Notes: generated from the sequence alone by a model not told the origin. DNA of 64,000 bases from Oscillatoria princeps RMCB-10 (GCA_019359235.1 JAHHHT010000024.1:1-64000); one strand, 5' to 3'; shown: positions 44,143 to 53,461, counted from the first letter of the stretch. Program-made: numbers and translations.

Positions 44143-46263
44143 ATGATCGATCCTCTCAATCCCCTTAATACTCCCGACGCCCCTCAAACACCGGCTCAAG
44201 CCGGCGTCCCCTTTGAGAGTGTCGGTTTCATCTTGCAGCGAGGGGGAGAAGAACTCGCCCTAGAAAAAGTCTGCGATCGCTTCACTGTGCTACCCACCGG
44301 CACCCCATCCCCAGATAACTGGACAGCCCGAGTTCCCGTCCAGTTTCGCGGCTGCGCCGGCAGGACCAAACTCGAAGAATACAGCGTCGAACCCGCCCAC
44401 CTGGAACAAGCCATGCAAGCCGCGCGGGAATCCCAAGCCGTCGCCTCTGTCAGCCACGTCTACCAACTCAACAACAACCCGAAAACCCTAATCTACCTCA
44501 CAGACGAAATCACCGTCCAATTTGGCGAGCCAGTAGACGAAGCCACAAGAAAAGCGATCGCCGCATCCCTCGGGTGCCGGGAACTCCAACCCCTGGAAGG
44601 CATTGCCAACGCCTTCATCTACCAAGTCACCCAACTCGCCACAGAAAATCCCGTCAAAATAGCCAACCGGCTGACAGGGCGAAAAGAAGTCCTGATCGCC
44701 GAACCCAACATCGTCACCCAAGCCGCCCCCCACTACCGCCCCAAAGACACCCTCTATCCCAAACAGTGGTATCTCCACAGCAGCGACGGGCCAGAAATAG
44801 CAGCCGGCTCCCACATAGACATCGAAAAAGCGTGGGACATCACCCGTGGCGTGCGTTCCGTCGCGATCGCAGTCGCCGACGATTCCGTTGACCTCAACCA
44901 CCCAGACTTTCAAGGCGCAGGTAAAATTGTAGCCCCAAAAGACTTTAAAGAAAAAGACTTTTTGCCCCTCCCCGGAGCGGAAGAAGACAACCACGGCACC
45001 GCTTGTGCCGGCGTTGCCGTTGCCGAAGAAACCGGCACCGGCATCGTCGGAGTCGCCCCCGGTTGCGCCCTAATGCCAATCCGCACCACCGGCTATCTCG
45101 ATGACAGCGCCATTGAAGAACTATTTAACTGGGCCATTGACAGGGGAGCCTCCGTAATTTCCTGCAGCTGGGGACCTTCTGCAGTGTACTTTCCCCTGTC
45201 CTTGCGGCAAAAAGCCGCCCTGCACCGCGCCGCCACCCAGGGGCGCAACGGCAAAGGCTGCGTTATCGTCTTCGCTGCCGGTAACGCCAACCGCCCCACC
45301 ACCGGCACCACCGACGAACAGGGCTGGCCCAAAAACGTCCTGCACGGGCCCACCAAATGGCTGGGCGGTTTTAGCGTTCATCCAGACGCAATCACCGTTT
45401 CTGCCTGCACCAGTTTAAACAAAAAAGCAGCGTACAGCAACTGGGGGCCAACCGTATCCGTCTGCGCCCCCAGCAACAACGCCCCGCCGGGGATTTGGCT
45501 GCAAGAAACAGGGTATGTCAGCACCCCGCCCGAAATCCGAAACGCCCTTGCTGGGGAAGGGATTTTCACCGACGACCGGACCGGCGCTGCCGGCTACGAT
45601 CCGGGCGATTACACCGGCTACTTTGGCGGAACCTCCAGCGCTGCGCCCGTCGTTGCCGGTGTGGCGGCGCTCATCCTCTCCGCCAATCCCGACTTAACCG
45701 CCCAGGAAGTCAAGCAAATCCTCCAGAATACTGCTGATAAAATTATTGACCGCGATCCTGACCCCCAGCTGGGCAAAAGCCTGGGCACCTACGACGAAAA
45801 CGGGCACTCGCAGTGGTTTGGCTACGGCAAAGTGAATGCCTTTAAAGCTGTGGGAGCCGCGCAGAAGCAGCTAGCGGCATTTCATATTTCCAGACAAATT
45901 CAGGGGCGAAATAACAGGAGCGTGGCGATTCCTGATTTCCCTGCCGAAGGATGCCGCAGCGACATCCGGGTCAGCGATTTTGGCACTGTGCGAGATATCC
46001 GAGTCAGTCTTGATATCGAACACAGTTTTATGGGCGATGTCGAGGTGTATTTAATTTCGCCCGCCGGCACGAAGGTACTGTTACAAAACCGCACCTTGGG
46101 CAGTTTCACAAAATTGCAGATGTCTTATTCCTTGCAAACGTCGCCGGTGCTGAGGTTGCTGCTCAACCAGCCGGCGAGGGGGCTGTGGCAGCTGCTTGTG
46201 GCTGACTGCGCCTTCGGAGACACCGGCACCCTGAAAAGCTGGGAATTGACGCTGGGCGTGTAG
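44143..46263 (+). CDS. S8 subtilisin-like protease with P domain (PrcA-like)
   Basis: A 706-residue serine protease. An N-terminal ~230-residue part precedes the catalytic S8 domain: Asp in AIAVADDSVDLNHPDF, His in EDNHGTACAGVAVAEETG and Ser in YFGGTSSAAPVVAGVAALIL. The C-terminus is a proprotein-convertase P domain (SDIRVSDFGTVRDIRVSLDI, SFMGDVEVYLISPAGT, GLWQLLVADCAFGDTGTLKS). No signal peptide is seen. The layout resembles the calcium-dependent protease PrcA of Anabaena. The ATG at 44143 is preferred; the frame upstream runs through the octamer repeat. The gene has several GCGATCGC sites. Confidence 0.92.
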   Translation: MIDPLNPLNTPDAPQTPAQAGVPFESVGFILQRGGEELALEKVCDRFTVLPTGTPSPDNWTARVPVQFRGCAGRTKLEEYSVEPAHLEQAMQAARESQAVASVSHVYQLNNNPKTLIYLTDEITVQFGEPVDEATRKAIAASLGCRELQPLEGIANAFIYQVTQLATENPVKIANRLTGRKEVLIAEPNIVTQAAPHYRPKDTLYPKQWYLHSSDGPEIAAGSHIDIEKAWDITRGVRSVAIAVADDSVDLNHPDFQGAGKIVAPKDFKEKDFLPLPGAEEDNHGTACAGVAVAEETGTGIVGVAPGCALMPIRTTGYLDDSAIEELFNWAIDRGASVISCSWGPSAVYFPLSLRQKAALHRAATQGRNGKGCVIVFAAGNANRPTTGTTDEQGWPKNVLHGPTKWLGGFSVHPDAITVSACTSLNKKAAYSNWGPTVSVCAPSNNAPPGIWLQETGYVSTPPEIRNALAGEGIFTDDRTGAAGYDPGDYTGYFGGTSSAAPVVAGVAALILSANPDLTAQEVKQILQNTADKIIDRDPDPQLGKSLGTYDENGHSQWFGYGKVNAFKAVGAAQKQLAAFHISRQIQGRNNRSVAIPDFPAEGCRSDIRVSDFGTVRDIRVSLDIEHSFMGDVEVYLISPAGTKVLLQNRTLGSFTKLQMSYSLQTSPVLRLLLNQPARGLWQLLVADCAFGDTGTLKSWELTLGV

Positions 46264-46270
46264 TAGAATT

Positions 46271-46461
46271 TCTATTTTGGATTTTAGATGCCCGGATTTT
46301 GGATTTAAAATCCACACATCCCCTCGCTCCCAGGCTCTGCCTGGGAGCGAGATCCTGGAGGCTCTGCCTCCTTTGGGCAGACAAGCAGCATTATTAGCCA
46401 GTTGCCAAGAAAAACGCCCAGAATAGCTGCGATTATCTGCGTCCATCTGCGGTTATCTGCG
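46271..46461. repeat. Three dispersed repeats between convergent genes
   Basis: 46271-46311: attttggattttagatg... family. 46323-46351: perfect hairpin ctcgctcccagg...cctgggagcgag, possibly a terminator. 46424-46461: ctgcgtccatctgcggttat repeat, which forms the end of the following minus-strand gene. Confidence 0.75.
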
Positions 46462-47216
46462 GTTGCAATTCCAAGCTTTTTGCTATTACCGGACGGGACA
46501 TGTCGTGAGCGGCATCCAATTCTTTCAAGTCCGCTTCTAGATCGTCAGTCAGCTGTTGAGCGCTCTGTTTTGTCGATTCCTGGCAAAAGTAATCAGCCAC
46601 CTGAAGAGGTTCGCCAATGTGGATACTGACACCGCAGCGCCAAGCAGGAATGAGTGTGCCATAACGGATGCTGACCGGCACAATTTTTGCGCCCAAACCG
46701 GGTTGGCTAGATTCCGCTTGCATGGCAATGCGAGCCAATCCCGGTTTGAGCAGGTGAAGTTGATTGTCGCGAAAGATGCCGCCTTCTGGAAAAATCACCA
46801 GCATCTGCTCGTTGAGCAGCAGTTCGACGCCGTGACGCAGACTAGAAATCCCTGGCTGCTTGATGTTAACCGGAAACCCGCCGAGTCGCCGAATGAACCA
46901 TCCTTGCAGTCCTTTGACTTCATCTGCTGATACCATAAATCGCAGGTGGCGACCGGTAACGTGCCGTCCTGCAGCGTAGGGCACGATCAGCGCATCCCAG
47001 CGAGAGCGGTGTGCCGGAGCGAGAATTACTGGGCCATCTTTGGGGAGATGTTCCTGCCCAGTCACCTCAATGCGGCCAAAATAGAAGGGCAGAACAACAA
47101 AACGACCCAAAGGATAGAGCAAGGACATCAACCAAGGGGAAACGCGAGAAGCAACTGGCTGTCCCTTGGGGGATGCTGTGGTGTCCAGAGAATGTTCGGA
47201 GGTATTGATCTGCATG
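46433..47216 (-). CDS. plsC: 1-acyl-sn-glycerol-3-phosphate acyltransferase
   Basis: A ~260-residue PlsC-type acyltransferase making phosphatidic acid for membrane lipids. It has APAHRSRWDALIV (the H-x4-D catalytic motif), GGFPVNIKQPGISSLR, VIFPEGGIFRD and KIVPVSIRYG. The start is uncertain: 47216 (MQINTSEHS) is chosen, but 47225 or 47257 are possible. The last residues, LQPQITADGRR, are encoded by the ctgcggttatctgcgg dispersed repeat, so the native C-terminus was replaced or extended by it. Confidence 0.87.
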
Positions 47217-47357
47217 ATGGCCATATGGGGGCGACTGTGGCTAGGAGGGACAAGCATCCTTAAACAATGCTTAACTCTACCCTAAGGTGGTTTGCCGGCG
47301 TTGCCTTCTGGGATAAGGACAGTTTCTGCATTGTCCTGTCGCTGTGAGCGCCGCCTG

Positions 47358-47834
47358 CTAGCGCCTGCGGGCAAACCAAGCTTGCAACTGCTGCCTTGAG
47401 GCAGATTCCAGGATGCCGCCGAGTACCGGCAGCCGGTGATTGGAGCAGGCGCTGTCGGGAATGTTGGCCACAGTGCGAATCGCGCCGGTTTTTGGGTCAT
47501 CCGCTCCATACACTAGAAGCCCCAGCCGCGCTTGCACGATAGCACCGGCACACATCGGGCAAGGTTCCAGGGTGACGTAGAGGGTGCACTGGTTGAGGTG
47601 CCAGTTCCCCAGGACTTTGCCGGCTGCCCTAATGGCAACGATTTCCGCGTGGGCTGCCGGATCGCAGTCGCGCTCTTTGCGATTTTCCCCAACGGCTATC
47701 AAGTAGCCGGTGCTGTCAACGATCGCCGCACCCACCGACACCTCGCCGGCATCCCCGGCGGCTTGTGCCAGTTCCAGGGCGTGGCGCATCCAGTGCCGGT
47801 GGGCTTCAAGATTGTGGATTGGGGCGTGGGGCAT
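47358..47834 (-). CDS. tadA: tRNA-specific adenosine deaminase
   Basis: A ~158-residue deaminase converting A34 to inosine in tRNA-Arg(ACG). Zinc/catalytic motifs are PAAHAEIVAIRAAG and LEPCPMCAGAIVQARLGLLV. It starts probably at MPHAPIHNLEAHRHWMRHAL (47834). The frame continues upstream to 47915, but that part (SKIPNPKSQIL) is encoded by the gattttgga dispersed repeat. The C-terminal extension (ESASRQQLQAWFARRR) is normal. Confidence 0.93.
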   Translation of the reverse strand: MPHAPIHNLEAHRHWMRHALELAQAAGDAGEVSVGAAIVDSTGYLIAVGENRKERDCDPAAHAEIVAIRAAGKVLGNWHLNQCTLYVTLEPCPMCAGAIVQARLGLLVYGADDPKTGAIRTVANIPDSACSNHRLPVLGGILESASRQQLQAWFARRR

Positions 47835-47837
47835 CAA

Positions 47838-47876
47838 AATTTGGGATTTTGGATTTGGGATTTTGGATTGGGGCAT
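47838..47876. repeat. gattttgga dispersed repeat at tadA start
   Basis: aatttgggattttggatttg then ggattttggattgggg: the same repeat that interrupts the GAF domain at 26564. It stands where the tadA ribosome site would be, so translation initiation here is unclear. Confidence 0.8.
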
Positions 47877-47955
47877 AGCGGCGGGCCAGAGGGCATTGGG
47901 CATTGGGGCAGCCAACTGTCGGGGCTAGTTTGTGCACCATTGGCACACATTTCTT

Positions 47956-48022
47956 GTTTCCGGTAGAAAGCATATATACAAAACCCGTCTCAAGCCGTGT
48001 TTTGTAAATTTTATTCATTCGG
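47956..48022. repeat. 67-bp nested palindrome, copy 1 (diverged)
   Basis: gaaagcatatatacaaaacc, cgtctcaagccgtgttttgt; matches the element at 48182-48248 with several changes. Confidence 0.75.
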
Positions 48023-48181
48023 ATTTCCTTAAATTTAAGGGGGTTTGTCCCCACTGTGAGCGTCCTATCCCTCCCAAAACCTGGCCCTTAGCCCCTAAAT
48101 GGGGCATCGGACATGGGGCGATGGGCAATTCGGGCCAGACTGTGCCAGCTATTTTCAGCCAAACTGGGGCACTTTTCTGCT

Positions 48182-48248
48182 CTCCGGAAGAAAGCATATA
48201 TACAAAACCCGTCTGAAGGCGTGTTTTGTAAAAGCTGTTCTTCCGGAG
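48182..48248. repeat. 67-bp nested palindrome, copy 2
   Basis: Perfect outer arms ctccggaagaa / ttcttccggag and inner arms tacaaaac / gttttgta. It starts and ends with inverted complements, like a small foldback mobile element. Copy 1 lies 226 bp upstream. Confidence 0.8.
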
Positions 48249-48296
48249 TTTATTAAAGATGAGCGACTGTCGCCTGTACTGAAGCTATCCCTCCCA

Positions 48297-48342
48297 AACC
48301 CTAACCCCTAACCCCCTAACCCCTAACCCCTAAACCCTAACC
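48297..48342. repeat. Telomere-like ccctaa tandem repeat
   Basis: About six ccctaacc/cccctaac units in a row; the complementary strand is GGTTAGGGG, able to form a G-quadruplex. It ends at the grxC stop codon. Confidence 0.85.
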
Positions 48343-48657
48343 AGAAACAGCGGGTTCGGTGAGGAGCCGGTCTAGCTGTCCCTCTCGATCGAGCTGGTAG
48401 AGATCGTCACAGCCGCCGGTGTGCCGGTTGTTGATGAAAATCTGCGGTACAGTTCGCCGCCCGTTGGCGCGTTCAGCCATTGTAGCTCTGGCGGCTTGAT
48501 CGCCATCAATTTTGTATTCCGTGTAGTTGACGCCTTTCCACCAGAGCAGCATTTTGGCCCGGATGCAGTAGGGGCAGGTTTGCCAGGTATAAATCTCTAC
48601 ATTAGCTTTGATGCGCTCTGGATGGCGACCGAGAAGGGGGTTGAGAAAGTCCAGCAT
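48337..48657 (-). CDS. grxC: Glutaredoxin 3
   Basis: A 106-residue dithiol glutaredoxin: VEIYTWQTCPYCIRAKMLLW (active site CPYC), GRRTVPQIFINNRHTGGCDD (cis-Pro and glutathione-binding part). It reduces disulfides with glutathione. AAGGA lies ~8 bases before the ATG. The last codons lie in the telomere-like repeat. Confidence 0.94.
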   Translation of the reverse strand: MLDFLNPLLGRHPERIKANVEIYTWQTCPYCIRAKMLLWWKGVNYTEYKIDGDQAARATMAERANGRRTVPQIFINNRHTGGCDDLYQLDREGQLDRLLTEPAVSG

Positions 48658-48797
48658 TTTATTTTCCTTGCAGGTGGCGGGAAATCTTACATTTCTACAT
48701 CTAGTTTAGATGATGCGTTGGGAAAGGGAGAGGCTGCCGGGGAGTGCCGGTCGGTGAGTGCACCCAGAGAGAAAACCGCGATAAAATCCCACAGCCC

Positions 48798-51341
48798 CTA
48801 CAGCCAATTCCCCACCAAAACATAGGGCGACCAGTAAATCGGATGCCGGTACTCAGGATATTTGAGGAGAGACAGCTGGGCGCGGCGGAGGGCTTCAGCT
48901 TTAGTCACCTTGGAGTCTGCTAACTCGCGGTAGAACTCACTCATCAAAGGTGCCGTAGCGGCATCATTGATATACCAAAGCGTTGCCAGGGTACTTCGCG
49001 CCCCCGCCCGCACAGCCACCCCAGCCAGTCCCAAAGCCGCCCGATTATCGCCAGCAGCGGTTTTGCAAGCACTCAAAACCAGTAATTCAATAGCGCGATT
49101 TTTGCTGCGGCTTTCATCTGAAGCCCGGAGCAAGCTATCGAACTCAGTGACATTGATGCGCCCGTCCCAAGTGAGAATATATGTGTCCTCCGCTTTAGAG
49201 CTGAACTCGCCGTGAGTGGCAATGTGAATCACCGGGAAAGACGAGTGGGAAATTTCTTTTTGCAGGCTCTTGCTGGTAAACTGCTGATTCAGCAGCACCT
49301 CAGTCGGCATCTCAGATTTGATTCGCTCCATTTCCAAAGCCACATTTGGCAGCGCCGCAAAGCCCGATCGCGCTTCAGTCAGCCCAGCGGTCAAAGCCCT
49401 TAACTTCCCTCGCTGCAAGGGTTTGGCTTCTAGCAGCTGCAGCCCGGGCGTCAGAGCGATGCCATACTTCTCGACAAGATACCCCTTGCCGTCGTGGAGA
49501 GCCGCCATCGGAACATTGCGCAAGGCTCCGTCGAGGACAAACACCAGCGTTTCTATTTTGCTGCTCGCTAAATCTGCCTCAGCAGGCTGGATTAACCACT
49601 GATAGACCTTTTGAGACAGCGGCAAAAAGTCCTTCGAGGTGCGGGTGACTAAGGCTTTCCGCAGATCGCTCAGAGTGGCTTCAACTTTAGCTGCTTCCAG
49701 CGGCGTCGCCCAGTAGCGGAGATTTTCACCGGGCAGCGACAGGATAACTGCCAGCTGATTTTCCAAAATAATCGGATAAAAAACGGCTGCCTTGGCGTCA
49801 ACCTTGTCGATTTCCACCGGCTTAGTATCCAAACAGGCATCCCGGAAGAAATTGTCGAGCTCAGCCAGCTGCAGCGATTCAATCACCGCACGCGCTTGCT
49901 TGAGGTTTTTTTGACTCGGCTGCTTATCTAGCAGCAACTCAACCAGCTGCCGGTAAACCGGTTCGACGCTTTCCCGAAACGAAAACTGCAACTCTTGATT
50001 GATAGCGACCAAATCAGTGCGCAGCGATTGCAGGGTGCTGACTGCCTGACTGTAAGCGACGATCGCCTCCTCAATTTCTCCCCTAGCTCTCAGCAGGCGT
50101 CCCAGCTGCCACTGCCAGCGGTAGGCAATATCTGGCGCATTAATCGCTTGAGCTTTGAGCAGGGCTTGCTGGGTCAATGTCTGGGCGTAAGACCACTGCT
50201 GGGTTCTTTCGTACAGCTCGCCGAGAAAGCCCAGCGCGTAAGCTTCTGAACGCACATCCCCCAGACTTGAAGCCTGTTGGGCGGCTGTGGCGAGTAACCG
50301 CGCAATCTCCGTTGTCGGAAGTTCGTTGCGGCTGCCTTCTGACAGCTTCCTGAGATTTTCAGCAAAGTTAATCTGGGCGTAAACTGAGGTCCGGCTCTGG
50401 GGCAAACTGGCGATTTGCAACTGAATTTGGGGCAGCAAAGCCCGGGCAGCAGGCCACTGTTTGCTTTCTACCAACAGGCTAAGCTGATTCAAAAGGCTCT
50501 CTACCTTTGTCTTAGGTAAGTTAGACGCGATAAAAGCCTGTTGAAAGTAATCTAAAGCAGCAGAGTGTTCCTCTGAGGCGTGGGCGGTATTGCCCAAACT
50601 GAACAGGGCGTCGCTTGCGGCTTGGTTTGATTGCAATCTTTGGGCGATCTGCAAACTTTGCTGCAACACTTGCTGCGACTTTTTCAAGTCACCTGTCAAG
50701 CGGAGGGCGTCGCCGAGACTGCGCAATCCAGCGGCTTTCAGCGGGGAGTCCGGTTGCGGTTCCAGGGTTTGCTGGACTTGTTCTAGGGCTCTCAAAGCCC
50801 GCCGGTATTGCCCTAAAGCTTGCAGAGCCTGCGCTTGGTTAATCGTAGCGCTGATCGCACCGGCTTTGTCAGCGGCAAGCCGGTAGGCGTCCGCTGCTTG
50901 TTGCCAGCTAGCTAGGGCTTCCTCAGGCTGTCCGGTGGCTAATTGCAAACTCCCTTGAGTGTTGAGGGCTCGGGCTCGGTGCACTGCGGTTGCGCTCTTG
51001 GGGACACCGGCCTGCAAAAGGTTCAAACTGGATGCGATCGCATCCTTCGCCTCCTCCCACCTGCCGAGCTGCTGCAGCGCTGCTGAGAGATTGATCAGTG
51101 CGATCGCCCTTTGGCTCCCATCTCCCAGGTTCTCGTAAATACCGGCAGCCTGTTGCCAAGCCGCCGCCGCCTCGGCAAAGCGGTTAGCCTCATAGAGTTC
51201 TTTGCCAGCCTGCATCAATTCCAGGGGTGCGTTTAGGGCCTTGGGGGCTGCAATGTTTGAGGCTTGGACTTGGGTGGAAGCTAAGCCCAAACACAGGGAA
51301 CAAGGTAAAAGGAAAAAGGTCAGCCAAGAGCGATTCTTCAT
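48798..51341 (-). CDS. Secreted TPR-CHAT domain protein
   Basis: An 847-residue protein with a signal peptide (WLTFFLLPCSLCLGLASTQV-QA), about eight to ten TPRs (~40-420; AEAAAAWQQAAGIYENLGDG, EEALASWQQAADAYRLAADK), and a C-terminal CHAT domain. The caspase-like dyad is His in VIHIATHGEF and Cys in LLVLSACKTAAGDN. The end ...HPIYWSPYVLVGNWL is typical of CHAT proteins. It follows the TpsB gene by 32 bp on the same strand, so they are probably one operon. Cyanobacterial CHAT-TPR proteins are often linked to two-partner secretion genes. Confidence 0.92.
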   Translation of the reverse strand: MKNRSWLTFFLLPCSLCLGLASTQVQASNIAAPKALNAPLELMQAGKELYEANRFAEAAAAWQQAAGIYENLGDGSQRAIALINLSAALQQLGRWEEAKDAIASSLNLLQAGVPKSATAVHRARALNTQGSLQLATGQPEEALASWQQAADAYRLAADKAGAISATINQAQALQALGQYRRALRALEQVQQTLEPQPDSPLKAAGLRSLGDALRLTGDLKKSQQVLQQSLQIAQRLQSNQAASDALFSLGNTAHASEEHSAALDYFQQAFIASNLPKTKVESLLNQLSLLVESKQWPAARALLPQIQLQIASLPQSRTSVYAQINFAENLRKLSEGSRNELPTTEIARLLATAAQQASSLGDVRSEAYALGFLGELYERTQQWSYAQTLTQQALLKAQAINAPDIAYRWQWQLGRLLRARGEIEEAIVAYSQAVSTLQSLRTDLVAINQELQFSFRESVEPVYRQLVELLLDKQPSQKNLKQARAVIESLQLAELDNFFRDACLDTKPVEIDKVDAKAAVFYPIILENQLAVILSLPGENLRYWATPLEAAKVEATLSDLRKALVTRTSKDFLPLSQKVYQWLIQPAEADLASSKIETLVFVLDGALRNVPMAALHDGKGYLVEKYGIALTPGLQLLEAKPLQRGKLRALTAGLTEARSGFAALPNVALEMERIKSEMPTEVLLNQQFTSKSLQKEISHSSFPVIHIATHGEFSSKAEDTYILTWDGRINVTEFDSLLRASDESRSKNRAIELLVLSACKTAAGDNRAALGLAGVAVRAGARSTLATLWYINDAATAPLMSEFYRELADSKVTKAEALRRAQLSLLKYPEYRHPIYWSPYVLVGNWL

Positions 51342-51373
51342 TGTTTTACTTTTAATATTTCCGGGGTAATTCT

Positions 51374-53461
51374 TCAGAAGAAGCTGCCCACGATCGAAAA
51401 ATAAATCCCCTGTTCTTGCCAGGTTCTGTCCGAGGATTTAATATCAATTAAAGGGATGCCGTATTCCAAGCGGGCGGTGAGCCGGTCTCCCAGCTGGAAG
51501 CGCAAACCCAGACCGACAGAAAGCAGGGTGCTGTAGTCAGGTGCCTTATTGCCGGAACTGTTCCAGACGGTGCCGGCATCGATAAACGGCGTCAAGAGCA
51601 AAACACCCTGCCTGTCGGGCAAACGGTAAATGGGAACCCGGACTTCTGCGGAGCCAAAAACGCCACTGTCCGTCAGCAGGGCGTCCTGCCGGTAGCCCCG
51701 GACACTTTCAAGGCCACCTAAGCCAAACTGCTCGATAGGCAACATGGCCCGGTCGGAGATTTGCGCGTCGGAACGCAGCACCAGCACGGTTTCCGGAGCC
51801 AGCAGGCGCACCCACTGCATCTGTCCGCGCCAGGAGAAAAAGCGGCTGTCGGGAGGTTCGTCGTTGACTGTCGCTCTCGACCCCACTCCCAAACTGAACT
51901 GGGAGCGGGCGGCGAAGACTTGGTTTGCGCCCCGCTGGGTATATTCTTGGAAAAACCTGAGTGCGTTAAGCCTGGTTTTCCCCTCCTCGCTGGCTCCAGG
52001 CGAAAGGCGAAACGGGACACCCAGGAGCGTCGTGTCGCTTTCTCGGCGAGTCGCTGTCAAACCGAGGGCGATTTCTTGCCGGGGGCTTTCAACCACCGGC
52101 TGGCGCACGGTGAGTTCGTAGTTGCGGGAGGTGGCTTCGATATCCACCGGCTCGAAGGGAGGCTCAATGATATTGCTGTCTGTGCGGCTGACGAAAACGC
52201 TGACGGTGCCGTTGCGGGCGTTGACAGGCAAAGTGTAGCTGCCCTCTATGGCGTTGCTGCCCTGCGTGTTGGTGTAGGTCAAACTGAGGCTATCTCCCAG
52301 CCCCACCAAATTGCCCTCGCTCAAGCTGACCTGGCGGCGAAACGTGCCAACGCTGGGAGAGCGGCCATTATCCAGGGTGAGTTGGAGGTCGAAAGACTGG
52401 GCCTCGCTGATGGTGACCTCTAGCAAACTGCTGCCGGCCTTCGAACCGGCAGACAGTTCAGCTGAGATGGTTTTGATCAGGGGGTTGAGTTGCAGCAATT
52501 GCAGGGTTTCTAGCAGCCGGTTGACATTGAGCGGCTTGCCGGCACCGAGGGCTACGCGGCTGCGCACGTAGTTGGGGTCAAGATTCTCGCTGCCGGTGAC
52601 GTTAATGACTTCCACTTCCCCTTCCACCACCTGAATTGTCACAACACCTGCGTTCAGGGTTTGGGGTGGGATCAGGGCACCCGAGGTAATGTACCCCGCC
52701 TCGGTGTACTTCTTGGTAATCAGAGAGCGAGCTTCCAGCAGTTGGGCAAATGTCACAGACGTGCCGGTGAAGTCTTTAAGTGCCTCCCTGAGCTCTTCAT
52801 CGCTGAATGCGGTGTTTCCCTCGAACTCGAATCGCTCCACAACGATCGTGCCAGAAACGCCTTCCGGCAGCTGTTCAGAGGGTTGAGGGGTTGGGGCACC
52901 GGCAGGGGGCTGCAGCAGTTGTTCTGGGGGAGGCAGCTTTTGAGGGGTTTGCGGCTCGGGCAGCGGCGGTGGCGGCTGCGGCTCAACCGGCCTGGGAATT
53001 TGAGACAGGTCAGCCGCCTGCGCTATTGCCGGCCCCCCGGATATATTAAAAATTAAACTCTTTTCAGGCGTTTGGGCTTCGGGCTGCGGCGGTGGGGGGC
53101 AGCCACGGGGGGAGGGGCAGCCACGGGGGGCTGCCCCTACTGCCGGCTTGGGAATTTCAGATGGGTCAGCCGCCTGCGCTCTTGCCGGCCAGCCAGATAT
53201 GTTAAAATTTAAATCCTTTTCAGGCGTTTGCGGCTCGGGCTGCTGCGGTGGGGGGCAGCCACGGGGGGAGGGGCAGCCACGGGGGGCTGCCCCTACTGCC
53301 GGCTTGGGAATTTGAGATGGGTCAGCCGCCTGCGCTATCGCCGGCCCGCCAGAGCCATTAAACATTAAACATGAACAATTTAAAATTAAAAGTCCCTTTT
53401 TTATAACTTTTAATTTGGTATTTTTAATCTCTGGCTGGAGCTTGGGAAGTTTATATAGCAT
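51374..53461 (-). CDS. ShlB/FhaC/HecB-family two-partner secretion transporter (TpsB)
   Basis: A 695-residue outer-membrane protein. The N-terminal ~175 residues are Pro-rich and hold 52-residue repeats (AIAQAADPSQIPKPAVGAAP, PRGCPSPRGCPPP). A POTRA_2 domain (GTIVVERFEFEGNTAFSDEE, FTGTSVTFAQLLEARSLIT) and ShlB POTRA-barrel region follow (LTLDNGRSPSVGTFRRQVSL, SLEYG-like end TARLEYGIPLIDI to YFSIVGSFF). It exports a TpsA filamentous-haemagglutinin-like partner, which is not in the window. The start and signal peptide are unclear, as the first ~35 residues are Lys/Leu-rich. Confidence 0.9.
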   Translation of the reverse strand: MLYKLPKLQPEIKNTKLKVIKKGLLILNCSCLMFNGSGGPAIAQAADPSQIPKPAVGAAPRGCPSPRGCPPPQQPEPQTPEKDLNFNISGWPARAQAADPSEIPKPAVGAAPRGCPSPRGCPPPPQPEAQTPEKSLIFNISGGPAIAQAADLSQIPRPVEPQPPPPLPEPQTPQKLPPPEQLLQPPAGAPTPQPSEQLPEGVSGTIVVERFEFEGNTAFSDEELREALKDFTGTSVTFAQLLEARSLITKKYTEAGYITSGALIPPQTLNAGVVTIQVVEGEVEVINVTGSENLDPNYVRSRVALGAGKPLNVNRLLETLQLLQLNPLIKTISAELSAGSKAGSSLLEVTISEAQSFDLQLTLDNGRSPSVGTFRRQVSLSEGNLVGLGDSLSLTYTNTQGSNAIEGSYTLPVNARNGTVSVFVSRTDSNIIEPPFEPVDIEATSRNYELTVRQPVVESPRQEIALGLTATRRESDTTLLGVPFRLSPGASEEGKTRLNALRFFQEYTQRGANQVFAARSQFSLGVGSRATVNDEPPDSRFFSWRGQMQWVRLLAPETVLVLRSDAQISDRAMLPIEQFGLGGLESVRGYRQDALLTDSGVFGSAEVRVPIYRLPDRQGVLLLTPFIDAGTVWNSSGNKAPDYSTLLSVGLGLRFQLGDRLTARLEYGIPLIDIKSSDRTWQEQGIYFSIVGSFF
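53091..53345. repeat. 156-bp in-frame tandem repeat in TpsB
   Basis: The marker ggtggggggcagcc starts at 53091 and 53247, 156 bp apart (52 codons). A third, shortened copy at 52980-53060 lacks the ggggcagccacgggggg part. Each full copy holds two ggggcagccacgggggg palindrome arms encoding RGCP. Confidence 0.85.
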
